From Streptomyces sp. Ag109_O5-1 (GTDB lineage: Bacteria; Actinomycetota; Actinomycetes; Streptomycetales; Streptomycetaceae): 64,000 nucleotides of DNA. The notes under the pieces were generated by a model. That model was not told where the DNA came from. It did no database searches and saw only the letters and a program-made list of their open reading frames with translations. Below are positions 36,167 to 44,215 of the stretch, piece after piece (position 1 is the stretch's first letter; every line of letters starts with the position of its first letter). Both the position numbers and the translations under genes were made by a program. The stretch covers positions 8,370,001-8,434,000 of the forward strand of contig NZ_RKQF01000001.1 of NCBI RefSeq assembly GCF_003814875.1. Reading direction: 5' to 3'.

Positions 36167-37249
36167 CGTGGCCCCCACGGCATCGCCCCTCGCTACTTTC
36201 CGTCACTGGCTAGTTACCCATCATCCAGGGTGCAGGACATGCTCCGCTGGATATCGCCGCATGCAACAACGCAACTTTTGTCCAATGGGTTCTCCCGCTC
36301 CGGACGCAGGGGGCGATCGGGCCGTGTGGACCGGCCGTTCGCGCCGTCTGCCGGTAACACGACTTCAGGCGCGCGCGGGAGCCCCGTAGGGCCGTGGACA
36401 TGACCAACGACCAGCAGCACGAGCGGGCCGTGACGGCGCCTGGGCGAGGATCGAGACGTGATTAAGGCAGCCACCGGATGCTTCCCCCGCCCCGGAAGCC
36501 GTCTGGAGGGCGCCCTCGTCGAACAGGCCGTCCGGGTGGGGGCTCGGGGGCGTGACGCGCCCTCACTCACCAGTCAGGTGTGAGCGTGGGCGCTGTTCGT
36601 GATGGAGGTCCGAGCGGCGTGTGCCGGGGCGCTCAGGAGATTTTGCAGAGCGTCATCGCGCGCGTGTCGAGCTCGCCCGGCGATCCGAGGACGGAGTTGC
36701 GGCCCATGTAGATGGTGTCCCAACGCGAGGTTCCGGCTGGGCATGTGCAGAACGTCGGCGAGAACCTCGTCCTGCCTGATGTGGACCGCCGGGCCGTACG
36801 CGGGCTGAAGTTCTCCGCCGCTCTCCCGGAACGCCTCGCCGTAGCCACGGTGGCGGCCCGCTTGGCCGACTTCGAGGGCGCCTGCTCGGTGCTCGGTGAG
36901 CCGACGCTTCAGTACGACAGCTGAATCCGAAAGGCCGCCAAGGCCGCTTCTGGCGCCCGCGGACGTCTGCGAGCGCATCGAGCGGTCCGGCCGAACCCAA
37001 TCTCCTTGCGTATCCGTCAAGGTGGCCACACAAGCGCCCTCGGTCTACGTTTGCTCAGGTCGCAGCGGTGCGGTGGCAATCCCGGCGTACGGCCCGACTC
37101 CGCTGCCGTTGCTGGGAGCTTCAGGACCCGGCACGTGCGCACTTTCGTTCCACCTCCGTCCGCATTCCCGTGTTTGAGGCATGGCTCACAACCGGGCCGT
37201 GTCCCGCGCGTCAGCGGGAAAACGAGTTCTCAACGGAAAGGAGGCTGAT
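36167..37249. other. Gene-poor region with a possible helicase tail
   Basis: About 1.1 kb upstream of the phosphatase gene. Except for the short remnant at 36712-36924, I see no protein-like frame. Part of the stretch around 36210-36290 is AT-rich for this genome. It probably contains the promoters of the flanking genes. Confidence 0.4.
36712..36924 (+). pseudogene. Short remnant resembling the C-terminal tail of an Lhr-type helicase
   Basis: A 70-codon open frame reads LPDVDRRAVRGLKFSAALPE and then LAVATVAARLADFEGA. This pattern resembles the extreme C-terminus of large actinobacterial DEAD/DEAH helicases of the Lhr/BrxHI kind. There is no helicase core upstream. Together with the pglZ relic 3 kb to the left it could be the other end of a decayed BREX-2 locus. 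The match is from memory and weak. Confidence 0.35.
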
Positions 37250-38458
37250 GTGTCACGCGATCGGATCGCACTGGCTGAGGTGCTGGCAGCGGCGGAGGAT
37301 GCCGCGCCGGTGCGCTCTCTCGATGTCGTGGCCCGCAATCTGCGCGAGCGGTTCGGTGCCCGATACGTGTCGTTCCTGTTCCTCGACGTGGTCGGCCGGC
37401 GCCTGTTGCGGGTGAGCGAGGAGGCCGCCACGCCTCAGGAGCGTCGCGCTGAAGAGGTCCCCTTCGACGACAGCGTCTACGACGAGGTCCTGCGCGTACA
37501 GCACACGGTGCGGGTGCCGGAGGGCGAGCGCGGGCACCGGGTGCTCACCCCCGTCACCACCCGCGGCGACGCCATCGGTGTCCTGGAGCTGTTCCTCTCC
37601 GAAGCCACCCGGGAAGTGCTGGAGCAGGTCGAAGAGGCCGCGCACGCGCTGGCGTACATCATCGTCACCGACCGCCGCTTCACCGACCTCTACCACTGGG
37701 GCAACCGCACCACCTCGGTCAGTCTGGCCGCGGAGATCCAGCGTCAGCTGCTGCCTTCCGCCCCTTCCTGCGAGGCCCCGGAGTTCGCGCTCGCCGGCGC
37801 CCTGGTCCCGGCCGCCGACATCGCTGGTGACACCTACGACTACGCCCTCGACCACGACACCCTGCACCTGTCCGTCACCGACGCCATGGGCCACGACGTC
37901 AGCGCCGCACTCATGGCCACTCTCCTGGTCAACGCCTCCCGCGGCGCCCGCCGTGCCGGGTGCGACCTCGCCGAACAGGCCCGCCAGACCCACGAGGCCC
38001 TCCTCGCCCACGGCCGACAGACCTTCGCCACCGGCCAGTTGCTGCGCATCGCCCTGGACGGCACCAGCTCCCAGCTCGTCAACGCCGGCCACCCCTGGCC
38101 CCTGCGGCTGCGCGACGGCACGGTCGACGAACTGCGTCTGGCAGTGAACCTGCCGTTCGGCGTCGCCACGCACGAGGGACCGTACCTGGTGCAGGATCTC
38201 GACCTGCGCCCCGGTGACCGCCTCGTGCTGCACACCGACGGCATGCAGGAACGCCAGGCGAAAAAGGTCGACCTTCCCGGTCTCATCCGTGACACCGCCG
38301 CCGAGCACCCGCGCGAGGTCGTGCGCACTCTGGCCACCGCGGTCACCGACGCCTGGGACGGCCACCCGCAGGACGACGCCACCGTCCTGTGCCTGGACTG
38401 GCACGGCCTCCACGTCCGAAGACCGCCGCGCGAACGCCGCCGCCGACTCCCCGAGTGA
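37250..38458 (+). CDS. GAF-domain PP2C/SpoIIE-type protein phosphatase
   Basis: A 402-residue cytoplasmic phosphatase. The GTG at 37250 has a GGAGG ribosome binding site at ideal spacing. Residues about 15-145 form a GAF-like sensor (RFGARYVSFLFLDVVGRRLL, TPVTTRGDAIGVLELF). Residues 165-385 form a SpoIIE/RsbU PP2C domain: DIAGDTYDY, TDAMGHDVSAALMA, NAGHPWPL, GDRLVLHTDGM and DDATVLCLDW, which supply the metal-binding aspartates. Such proteins dephosphorylate anti-anti-sigma factors in Streptomyces. No partner kinase or antagonist lies adjacent; the RsbW-like gene at 9.9 kb is too distant to link. Confidence 0.88.
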   Translation: MSRDRIALAEVLAAAEDAAPVRSLDVVARNLRERFGARYVSFLFLDVVGRRLLRVSEEAATPQERRAEEVPFDDSVYDEVLRVQHTVRVPEGERGHRVLTPVTTRGDAIGVLELFLSEATREVLEQVEEAAHALAYIIVTDRRFTDLYHWGNRTTSVSLAAEIQRQLLPSAPSCEAPEFALAGALVPAADIAGDTYDYALDHDTLHLSVTDAMGHDVSAALMATLLVNASRGARRAGCDLAEQARQTHEALLAHGRQTFATGQLLRIALDGTSSQLVNAGHPWPLRLRDGTVDELRLAVNLPFGVATHEGPYLVQDLDLRPGDRLVLHTDGMQERQAKKVDLPGLIRDTAAEHPREVVRTLATAVTDAWDGHPQDDATVLCLDWHGLHVRRPPRERRRRLPE

Positions 38459-38478
38459 GGGCCGGCGGGCGGACCGGA

Positions 38479-38727
38479 CTACACCTGCTTGGCGCCGCCG
38501 TCGATGAAGATCTCGGTGCCGGTGATGAAGCTGGACTGCTCGGTGGCGAGGAAGAGCGCGAGGTTGGCGACTTCTTCCGGCCGGCCCATGCGGCCGAGGG
38601 GGACGATGCCGGCGAGGGTCTCCCGCAACTGCGCGGCCCCTGCCTCGTCCGCGGCGAGACCGTTGAGGCCGGGGGTGGTGATGGGGCCGGGCGAGATGGT
38701 GTTGACGCGGATGTCGCGCCCGCTCAA
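38479..38727 (-). pseudogene. C-terminal fragment of a short-chain dehydrogenase
   Basis: An 82-codon fragment matches the last third of a classical SDR: DIRVNTISPGPITTPG, PLGRMGRPEEVANLALFLA, SSFITGTEIFIDGG and the end. The NAD-binding Rossmann half with TGxxxGxG and the YxxxK active site are absent. The homology stops abruptly near 38727, followed by unrelated, more AT-rich DNA, so the 5' part has been deleted or left behind at a recombination junction. Confidence 0.8.
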
Positions 38728-38944
38728 TCACCCTGGGAAACGGGAAGGTGATACGTCAACCGTTAGGTGATGCATCATCTGATTTTTCGTTCGTTGACTC
38801 AGTGGTCCATCGCGGCATGCGCGTGTGTGTGCTTCGCCGAAGTGTCCGGCTGTCGCATCGCGCCGGGGGCGAAGATGCCGCCCGGTTCATCCGCGTCCGC
38901 GCCGGACGCTGCTTCCCCTGGCGGCACCTGCCGTGGCGCTTGCG

Positions 38945-39967
38945 TCAGCGCCAGCCGAGTTCCGGCGCGACGTGCGTCAGGATGCTGTCGACGACATGCG
39001 CGTTGTAGTCGACGCCGAGCTGGTTGGGCACGGTGAGCAGCAGTGTGTCGGCGGCGGCGACGGCCTCGTCCTCGGCGAGCTGCTTGACGAGCACGTCGGG
39101 CTCGGCGGCGTAGGACCGGCCGAAGATACTGCGTGTGCTGGGATCGATGTAGCCGATCTGGTCCGTCGAGTCGCGGTCCCGGCCGAAGTACGCGCGGTCC
39201 CGCTCGTCGACGAGCGGGAAGATGCTGCGGCTGACCGACACCCTGGGGGCGCGGGTGTGTCCCGCGGCGCGCCACGCCTCGTGGTACGCCTCGATCTGCT
39301 TGCGCTGCTGGACGTGGAGCGGCTCGCCGCTCTCGTCGTCCTTGAGGGTCGAGCTCTGCAGGTTCATGCCGAGCCCGGCGGCCCAGACCGCGGTGCCGTT
39401 CGAGCCGGAACCCCACCAGATGCGGTCCCGCAGCCCCTCGGAGTGCGGTTCGATGCGCAGCAAGCCCGGCGGGTTGGCGAACATCGGCCTCGGGTCGGGC
39501 TCCGCGAATCCCTCACCCCTGAGCACCTCGAGGAGTTCCTCGGTGCGTGCGCGGGCGAGGTCGGCGTCGGTTCCGCCCTCCGGCGGCCGGTGACCGAAGT
39601 GCCGCCAGCCGTCGACGACCTGCTCCGGTGAGCCCCGGCTGAGGCCGAGCTGGAGTCGGCCGCCCGAGATCAGGTCGGCCGCGCCCGCGTCCTCCGCCAT
39701 GTACAGGGGGTTCTCGTAGCGCATGTCGATCACGCCGGTGCCGATCTCGATCCGGCTGGTGCGCGCGCCGATCGCCGCGAGCAGCGGGAACGGTGAGGCG
39801 TGCTGCCGGGCGAAGTGGTGAACCCGGAAATAGGCGCCGTCTGCCCCCAGCTCCTCCGCGGCGACCGCCAGGTCGATCGCCTGCAGCAGGGAGTCCGACG
39901 CGGAGCGCGTCTGCGAGTGCGGCGATGGCGTCCAGTGCCCGAAGGACAGGAACCCGATCTTTTTCAT
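38945..39967 (-). CDS. Luciferase-like (LLM class) flavin-dependent oxidoreductase
   Basis: A 340-residue bacterial-luciferase-fold monooxygenase (TIM barrel, FMN or F420 binding). ATG 39967 starts MKKIGFLSFGHWTP. Family motifs include GADGAYFRVHHF, IEIGTGVIDMRYENP, LQLGLSRGSPEQV and DRIWWGSGS. The substrate is unknown. It lies downstream of a MarR-type gene on the same strand with a 195-base gap carrying CGCGAAC repeats, so MarR control is likely. Such pairs often answer to aromatic or electrophilic compounds. Confidence 0.88.
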   Translation of the reverse strand: MKKIGFLSFGHWTPSPHSQTRSASDSLLQAIDLAVAAEELGADGAYFRVHHFARQHASPFPLLAAIGARTSRIEIGTGVIDMRYENPLYMAEDAGAADLISGGRLQLGLSRGSPEQVVDGWRHFGHRPPEGGTDADLARARTEELLEVLRGEGFAEPDPRPMFANPPGLLRIEPHSEGLRDRIWWGSGSNGTAVWAAGLGMNLQSSTLKDDESGEPLHVQQRKQIEAYHEAWRAAGHTRAPRVSVSRSIFPLVDERDRAYFGRDRDSTDQIGYIDPSTRSIFGRSYAAEPDVLVKQLAEDEAVAAADTLLLTVPNQLGVDYNAHVVDSILTHVAPELGWR

Positions 39968-40051
39968 ACCGCTTTCAACAATCGGTGACCGTGTTCATTC
40001 CGCTGTGACCCGGCGACCCGGCCGGGCGCAGGAAGTCCCGGCGAAAGCTTG

Positions 40052-40098
40052 CGCGAACCGACTCCGGTCGTTCGCGAGGACCGGGATCTTTCGCGAAC
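40052..40098. promoter_or_regulatory. CGCGAAC inverted repeat cluster, candidate MarR operator
   Basis: CGCGAAC at 40052-40058 is inverted as GTTCGCG at 40070-40076, and a palindromic TTCGCGAA follows at 40090-40097. The three copies sit in the gap upstream of the LLM oxidoreductase start and downstream of the marR stop. They are a likely binding site for the neighbouring MarR-type regulator. Confidence 0.5.
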
Positions 40099-40162
40099 GC
40101 CGTCCATGCCGGCTGCATGCCGAATGAGGCCTCTGGGAACGGTGGGGCCTAGGGGGCCCTGA

Positions 40163-40570
40163 TTACTTCGTGTCGATCTTCTCGATGACCGTGTCGGTGA
40201 TCTCCGTGAGGAGTGTGACCTGGCCGGGCGAGAGGTGGTCGAGGAAGAGGCGCCGGACGTCGTTGACGTGCTGCGGCGCGGCGGCTTCCAGGGCGGCACG
40301 GCCGGCCGGGGTGACCATCATGTACGCCCCACGACCGTCGTCGATGCACTCCTCCCGGGCGACCAGGCCGCGCTTCGCCATGCGTGCGAGCTGGTGCGAC
40401 ACCCGGCTCTTATCCCACCCGAGCACCTTCGCGAGTTCCGGCACGCGCAGTCGGTCACCGGGCGCGCGGGTCAGCTCGGCGAGCACGGGATAGTCGGTCG
40501 CGGACAACCCGAACTCGCTCTGCAGCGTCCGCCCGGCTTGATTGACCAGCAGGTCGTGCACGCGCAGCAT
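40163..40570 (-). CDS. MarR-family transcriptional regulator (N-terminus uncertain)
   Basis: A 135-residue winged-helix regulator. The core is seen in LSATDYPVLAELTRAPG, VPELAKVLGWDKSRVSHQLAR and the wing ECIDDGRGAYMMVT. The first in-frame ATG is at 40570 but has a poor ribosome binding site. The conserved MarR N-terminal helix (EERAWRG) is encoded upstream in frame, without any start before an in-frame stop. Either an unusual start is used or a small deletion removed it. It probably controls the LLM oxidoreductase downstream. Confidence 0.75.
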   Translation of the reverse strand: MLRVHDLLVNQAGRTLQSEFGLSATDYPVLAELTRAPGDRLRVPELAKVLGWDKSRVSHQLARMAKRGLVAREECIDDGRGAYMMVTPAGRAALEAAAPQHVNDVRRLFLDHLSPGQVTLLTEITDTVIEKIDTK

Positions 40571-40867
40571 GCCGCGCCAGGCTCGTTCCTCGACGGGACT
40601 CGTTCCCGAGCCACTATGCCGTCAAGACCTCCGCCCCCGTGACCGCTCCGCGGATCACCAGCCGCCACCTGGGCGTGCTGGTCCTGCTCGGGGCGCTCCC
40701 GTCGGCGCGAAAGCCCGGTCGGTTCTCCCGTCGGTTCTCCCGTCGGCTCACGGCAGCGGGCCGGGGCGGGTCGGCGGCTGACGGTGCGCCGGCGTCGCGG
40801 AGTCTGGTCTGTGTCTGTCGGCTCGCGGGCGCCCGGTCAGGTCCGCTTCGCGGGTGCAGCAGCGCTG
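40571..40867. other. Intergenic region with small repeats
   Basis: About 300 bases upstream of the marR gene and downstream of the DUF6518-like gene. A short tandem motif (CGTCGGTTCTCC, twice near 40730) is visible. No gene was recognised. The start-less N-terminal coding sequence of marR extends slightly into this region. Confidence 0.4.
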
Positions 40868-41506
40868 TCAGACCGATCCGAGCAGGTCATTGAGGATGCC
40901 CTTCTCGGCGAGGTAGAAGACAAGGCCGCCCGCGGGAGCGAGCGCAGCGCACAGCCAGTAGCGCTGCACCCCACCGCGCGCCAGGTAGGCGGTCACAAGA
41001 GCGGTGAGCAGCGCGCCGACGGCCAGGAAGACGGCCGCGTCTCCCCAGTAATGGAGCCCCAGCCCCAGCCAGAGTCCCTCGCCCAGCACCACCATCGTGA
41101 TGACAGCCCCGGTCACCGCCCGCATGTCCCCCTGCCCTCGCCGTACTGTCCACCCGGCCCATCCCAGCAGGGGCCCTCCGGCAAGCCCCGCCACCGACCA
41201 CACGGCGGCGGTTCCGAGCCCGCCGCTCCCGAAGGTGCCGCCGAGAGTGGACGCCGTGTAGTAGCCGCAGCAGGTGGCGAGCATCATCAACGCCCCGCCC
41301 CAGATGGCGAGTTGCCGGCTCCGGATCAGGGTGCCGGCCGCGGCGGTCCAGATGATCCAGGTGGACGCCGAATTGGTCGCCCGGTCCAGCAGGGGCGTCA
41401 TCCCGTGCAGGCCGTACGTCGCCGAGCCGAGCAGCAGTCCGAAGGCGGTGGTCGTGGTGAGAACGACGACGGGGGCGTCGCGCCGGAAGGCGGTTGCGGA
41501 AGCCAT
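40868..41506 (-). CDS. DUF6518-like integral membrane protein
   Basis: A 212-residue protein with about six transmembrane helices (for example VVLTTTTAFGLLLGSATYG, GGALMMLATCCGYYTAST, AVITMVVLGEGLWLGLGL and AALAPAGGLVFYLAE). The pattern resembles the Streptomyces DUF6518 family, whose function is unknown. The start at ATG 41506 lies only 10 bases from a strong palindrome, so its transcription is probably controlled by a TetR-like repressor. That repressor is not encoded next to it. Confidence 0.65.
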   Translation of the reverse strand: MASATAFRRDAPVVVLTTTTAFGLLLGSATYGLHGMTPLLDRATNSASTWIIWTAAAGTLIRSRQLAIWGGALMMLATCCGYYTASTLGGTFGSGGLGTAAVWSVAGLAGGPLLGWAGWTVRRGQGDMRAVTGAVITMVVLGEGLWLGLGLHYWGDAAVFLAVGALLTALVTAYLARGGVQRYWLCAALAPAGGLVFYLAEKGILNDLLGSV

Positions 41507-41515
41507 GCCTCAGAC

Positions 41516-41545
41516 TATACATGCCATGTATACACTCAGTGTTTA
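41516..41545. promoter_or_regulatory. Two overlapping 17-bp palindromes (TetR-type operator)
   Basis: TATACATG-C-CATGTATA at 41516-41532 is a perfect palindrome. An overlapping TATACACT-C-AGTGTTTA at 41529-41545 is near-perfect, with one mismatch. The AT-rich pair sits just upstream of the membrane-protein start. This geometry is typical for TetR-family repressors. Confidence 0.7.
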
Positions 41546-41758
41546 GTTACGGATGAGGGTTCGGCCCGGCTGTCTTCGAGTATCTGAACCGGCAGTTTCC
41601 CGTGGAGGTGGGCACCTGTCGTGCCCCGGGGCGACGGCCCGTCAACTGCGGGACGACCATCTCCGCCGCGGGACCGAACGGCCCGCCGATGCACGCCGAT
41701 CCGCCTCGTGCGGAGTACCCGTCGGCCCTGCAGAGCGCCCGGACCGGTGGGACGGCCC

Positions 41759-42062
41759 GATTTGGAGGAGCTCGCGCCTGCCGTGCTGGTGGGGTCCCCG
41801 CTGATCGGCGACACCGTGCGCACGCCCGTCCGGGTAGGGGGCAGCGCCGACACGTTCGAGGCCGTGTTCCGGCTGAAGGTCACCGACACCACCGGCCGCA
41901 CCACGGCCGACGTATGCGTGACGGCCACCCCCGGCACGGGACCTTCCCCTACAAACCCGTCCGTACCGGCCCGGGCCTGCTGACCGCGTACTACCTGTCT
42001 GCCCGGGACGGCAGGGCCGTGACCGTGGACACCGTTCCGCTGTACCTGAACCGACGACGAGA
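41759..42062 (+). pseudogene. Frameshifted Gmad2 (Ig-like) domain remnant
   Basis: Two frames join into one Gmad2 domain as found in GerMN-Gmad2 spore-germination-like proteins. The first reads VLVGSPLIGDTVRTPVRV, TFEAVFRLKVTD and TATPGTG. From about 41940 the other frame continues as GTFPYKPVRTGPGLLTAYYL and SARDGRAVTVDTVPLYL. One base appears to be lost near 41938-41945. No GerMN domain or signal peptide is found upstream, so both the 5' part and the frame are broken. Confidence 0.65.
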
Positions 42063-42136
42063 GGGCCGGCCGGACCGGACGCGCTTGCGAGGCGATGTCG
42101 GCCGCCCGGTCGGCGTGGGCGGCCCAGCTCCTCACC

Positions 42137-42862
42137 TCACCCCACCGTCGGACTCGGTGACACCGTGCTGTTCGCCGGCGGAGTGAGGACGACCTGCGGT
42201 TGGCCCGCGACCGCGGGTGGCGGGGTCAGCTGCTGGGCCGGAAGGTTGGGCGAGGTGGTTTCCTGGACGAGGGCCTGGCCGAAGTCGACCAGGCCGGTCT
42301 TCTCCACGACCGTGATGTGGTCCAGGACGGTGTCGTTGGCCTGGTCGGCCAGTGCGCGGACCAGCGAGTTCCTCGTGGTGGTGCGGACGCTCGCGATCGT
42401 GGTGAGGAGTTGGCCGTTCGTCGCGCGCACGGTGGTGGCCAGGTCCGTGTCGAACTGCTTGCCGCTTTCCCCGTTCAGCCGGGACTCGAAGCCCTGCTGC
42501 TGCGGCGACGGCTGGTTGGGCAGCGCGATCCCCAGCTGATTGCCGACGTTGCGGCAGGCGGCGTCCAACGCGGCGTCCCCGTCGACCAGATGCTCCCCAG
42601 CACTCCTGACGGCCTTCGTTGTCCCCTTCTTCAACGCCCTCTGACCGACGGGGTACTCCCACAGCCCCGCCGAGCGCACCTTGACCACGAAATCCCGGTC
42701 GGCTTCCGTCAGCGGTCCGGTCGCCGGGGTGGCGACGACCCGCTCGGGTGCGCTGCTGACCTTCTGAACTCCGAGCATGGAGGGGTAGAGGAGGGCGCCG
42801 AGGGTGAGGCTGAGCGCACCACCGACAAACAGAGTTCCCGCCGCCTTCTGTGTAACGAGCAC
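42137..42862 (-). CDS. DUF4142-family exported protein
   Basis: A 241-residue protein. The GTG at 42862 has a GGAG ribosome binding site; longer readings lack one. An N-terminal hydrophobic segment (LFVGGALSLTLGALLYPS) serves as a signal peptide or anchor. The DUF4142 domain follows (LTEADRDFVVKVRSAGLWE, HLVDGDAALDAACRNV) with the ferritin-like helical pattern. A proline-rich C-terminal tail completes it. Function of the family is not established; it is commonly extracytoplasmic in actinobacteria. Confidence 0.8.
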   Translation of the reverse strand: MLVTQKAAGTLFVGGALSLTLGALLYPSMLGVQKVSSAPERVVATPATGPLTEADRDFVVKVRSAGLWEYPVGQRALKKGTTKAVRSAGEHLVDGDAALDAACRNVGNQLGIALPNQPSPQQQGFESRLNGESGKQFDTDLATTVRATNGQLLTTIASVRTTTRNSLVRALADQANDTVLDHITVVEKTGLVDFGQALVQETTSPNLPAQQLTPPPAVAGQPQVVLTPPANSTVSPSPTVG

Positions 42863-43362
42863 CGTGTCTCCTGATCCGGTTCTTCGGATCCCGCACGCAC
42901 GGACATACGGATGTGAGGGTTCCGTAGAACCTTTCGGGCTCGTCATGGATTCGCAAAGCGACTGGCTCAGCGGCGCGAAGAAGGGCCGTTCGGCCCTATC
43001 GGCGGCCAAGGAAGGGACTGTTGGGCCCTATCGGGGCCGGGTGCCTCACGGCCGACCATGTAGCGGCGACCGGGAAGGGCCAGGTCCATTCCCGCACTTC
43101 TGGGTCTTCCCGGTTCGTCGACGACACCAAGTGATGGGGAGGGCGCCGTTCGATCGACGGGATACAGCGCAACGTTCGTGGCGGCACCGGCACAACAGGC
43201 GACTGTGCCGGGGCCTTGTCGTGCCCGTAGGCGCTCACGGGAGTCGTTGAGCAGACCATCAGGGCCGGTCGGAAGTCGTGAACTACCCAACAGAAAAAGG
43301 GAGTTCGCTCGTAGGATGTGCCCCGGATGATCCAAGCCCCGGTCGAAGGACGCACCCGACTC
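42863..43362. other. Divergent intergenic region with an 11-bp direct repeat
   Basis: 500 bases between the DUF4142 gene and the SAM methyltransferase. The sequence GGCCCTATCGG occurs at 42992-43002 and 43024-43034, 32 bases apart, in a GGGCC-rich context. The rest is unremarkable and probably holds both promoters. Confidence 0.5.
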
Positions 43363-44178
43363 ATGACCGACCCCGTAACGACGCCCCAGGCGGCTGAGCA
43401 GCAGAAGATCGACACCTCCGTGCCGCATTCCGCCCGTATCTGGAACTACTGGCTCGGGGGCAAGGACAACTACTCCGTCGACAAGGCGGCCGGTGATGCG
43501 TACACCGAGGTCTTTCCCGGGATTGTGACCATCGCTCGCTCCAGCCGTGCCTTTCTGCGGCGCAACATTGCGTATCTCGTGTCGGAGGCTGGGATTCGGC
43601 AGTTCCTGGACGTCGGGACCGGGCTGCCGACCGCGCAGAACACCCATGAGGTCGCCCAGGGGCTCGCTCCCGAGGCGCGGATCGTCTACGTCGACAACGA
43701 TCCGATGGTCCTCGCGCACGCCCGTACCCTCCTCTACTCCAGCAAGGAGGGGGCGACCGCCTACGTCGACGCCGACGTGACGGACCCGGAGCGGATTCTC
43801 GAAGTCGCCGCCGAGACACTGGACTTCGGTCAGCCCATCGCGCTCATCCTCAGCAACATCCTGGGTCACGTCGCCGACTACGACCAGGCCCGTTCCATCG
43901 TCACCCGGCTGATGGACGTCCTGCCCTCGGGTAGTTACCTCTCCATCAACGACGGGTCGCGCGGCATCGACCCCGTCTTCGAGCAGGCCCAGGACGCCTA
44001 CAACGACAGCGGCGCCGTTCCGTACAACCTGCGCACCGTTGATGAGATCAGCGCGTTCTTCGACGGTCTGGAGTTTGTGGAACCCGGTGTCGTCTCGGTG
44101 ACCGAGTGGCGTTCGGAGACTGGTCCGGGAGTCCCGGAAGTCGTCGCCGAGCACGGTGGACTCGCGCGGAAGCCGTAG
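43363..44178 (+). CDS. PF04672-type SAM-dependent methyltransferase
   Basis: A 271-residue protein from ATG 43363 (upstream ATG 43327 and GTG 43318 are alternatives). It has the family features HSARIWNYWLGGKDNYSVD, the SAM-binding FLDVGTGLPTAQNTHE, VYVDNDPMVL and a C-terminal LRTVDEISAFFDGLE segment. This family (formerly DUF574) is abundant in Streptomyces; its substrates are mostly unknown. It converges with the FtsX permease gene. Confidence 0.88.
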   Translation: MTDPVTTPQAAEQQKIDTSVPHSARIWNYWLGGKDNYSVDKAAGDAYTEVFPGIVTIARSSRAFLRRNIAYLVSEAGIRQFLDVGTGLPTAQNTHEVAQGLAPEARIVYVDNDPMVLAHARTLLYSSKEGATAYVDADVTDPERILEVAAETLDFGQPIALILSNILGHVADYDQARSIVTRLMDVLPSGSYLSINDGSRGIDPVFEQAQDAYNDSGAVPYNLRTVDEISAFFDGLEFVEPGVVSVTEWRSETGPGVPEVVAEHGGLARKP

Positions 44179-44215
44179 CGACGGGAGTGGCGTGGTGGTC
44201 CCGGGCTGATGCCTC

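Noticed and set aside
34057..37249. tRNA gene or integrase as an island boundary
   Set aside because: No cloverleaf or recognisable integrase was seen in the gene-poor region, although an attachment-like hairpin exists.
41536..42135. Minus-strand 199-codon open frame over the Gmad2 remnant
   Set aside because: The plus strand shows clear Gmad2 motifs in two frames; the minus frame is Arg/Ser-rich shadow.
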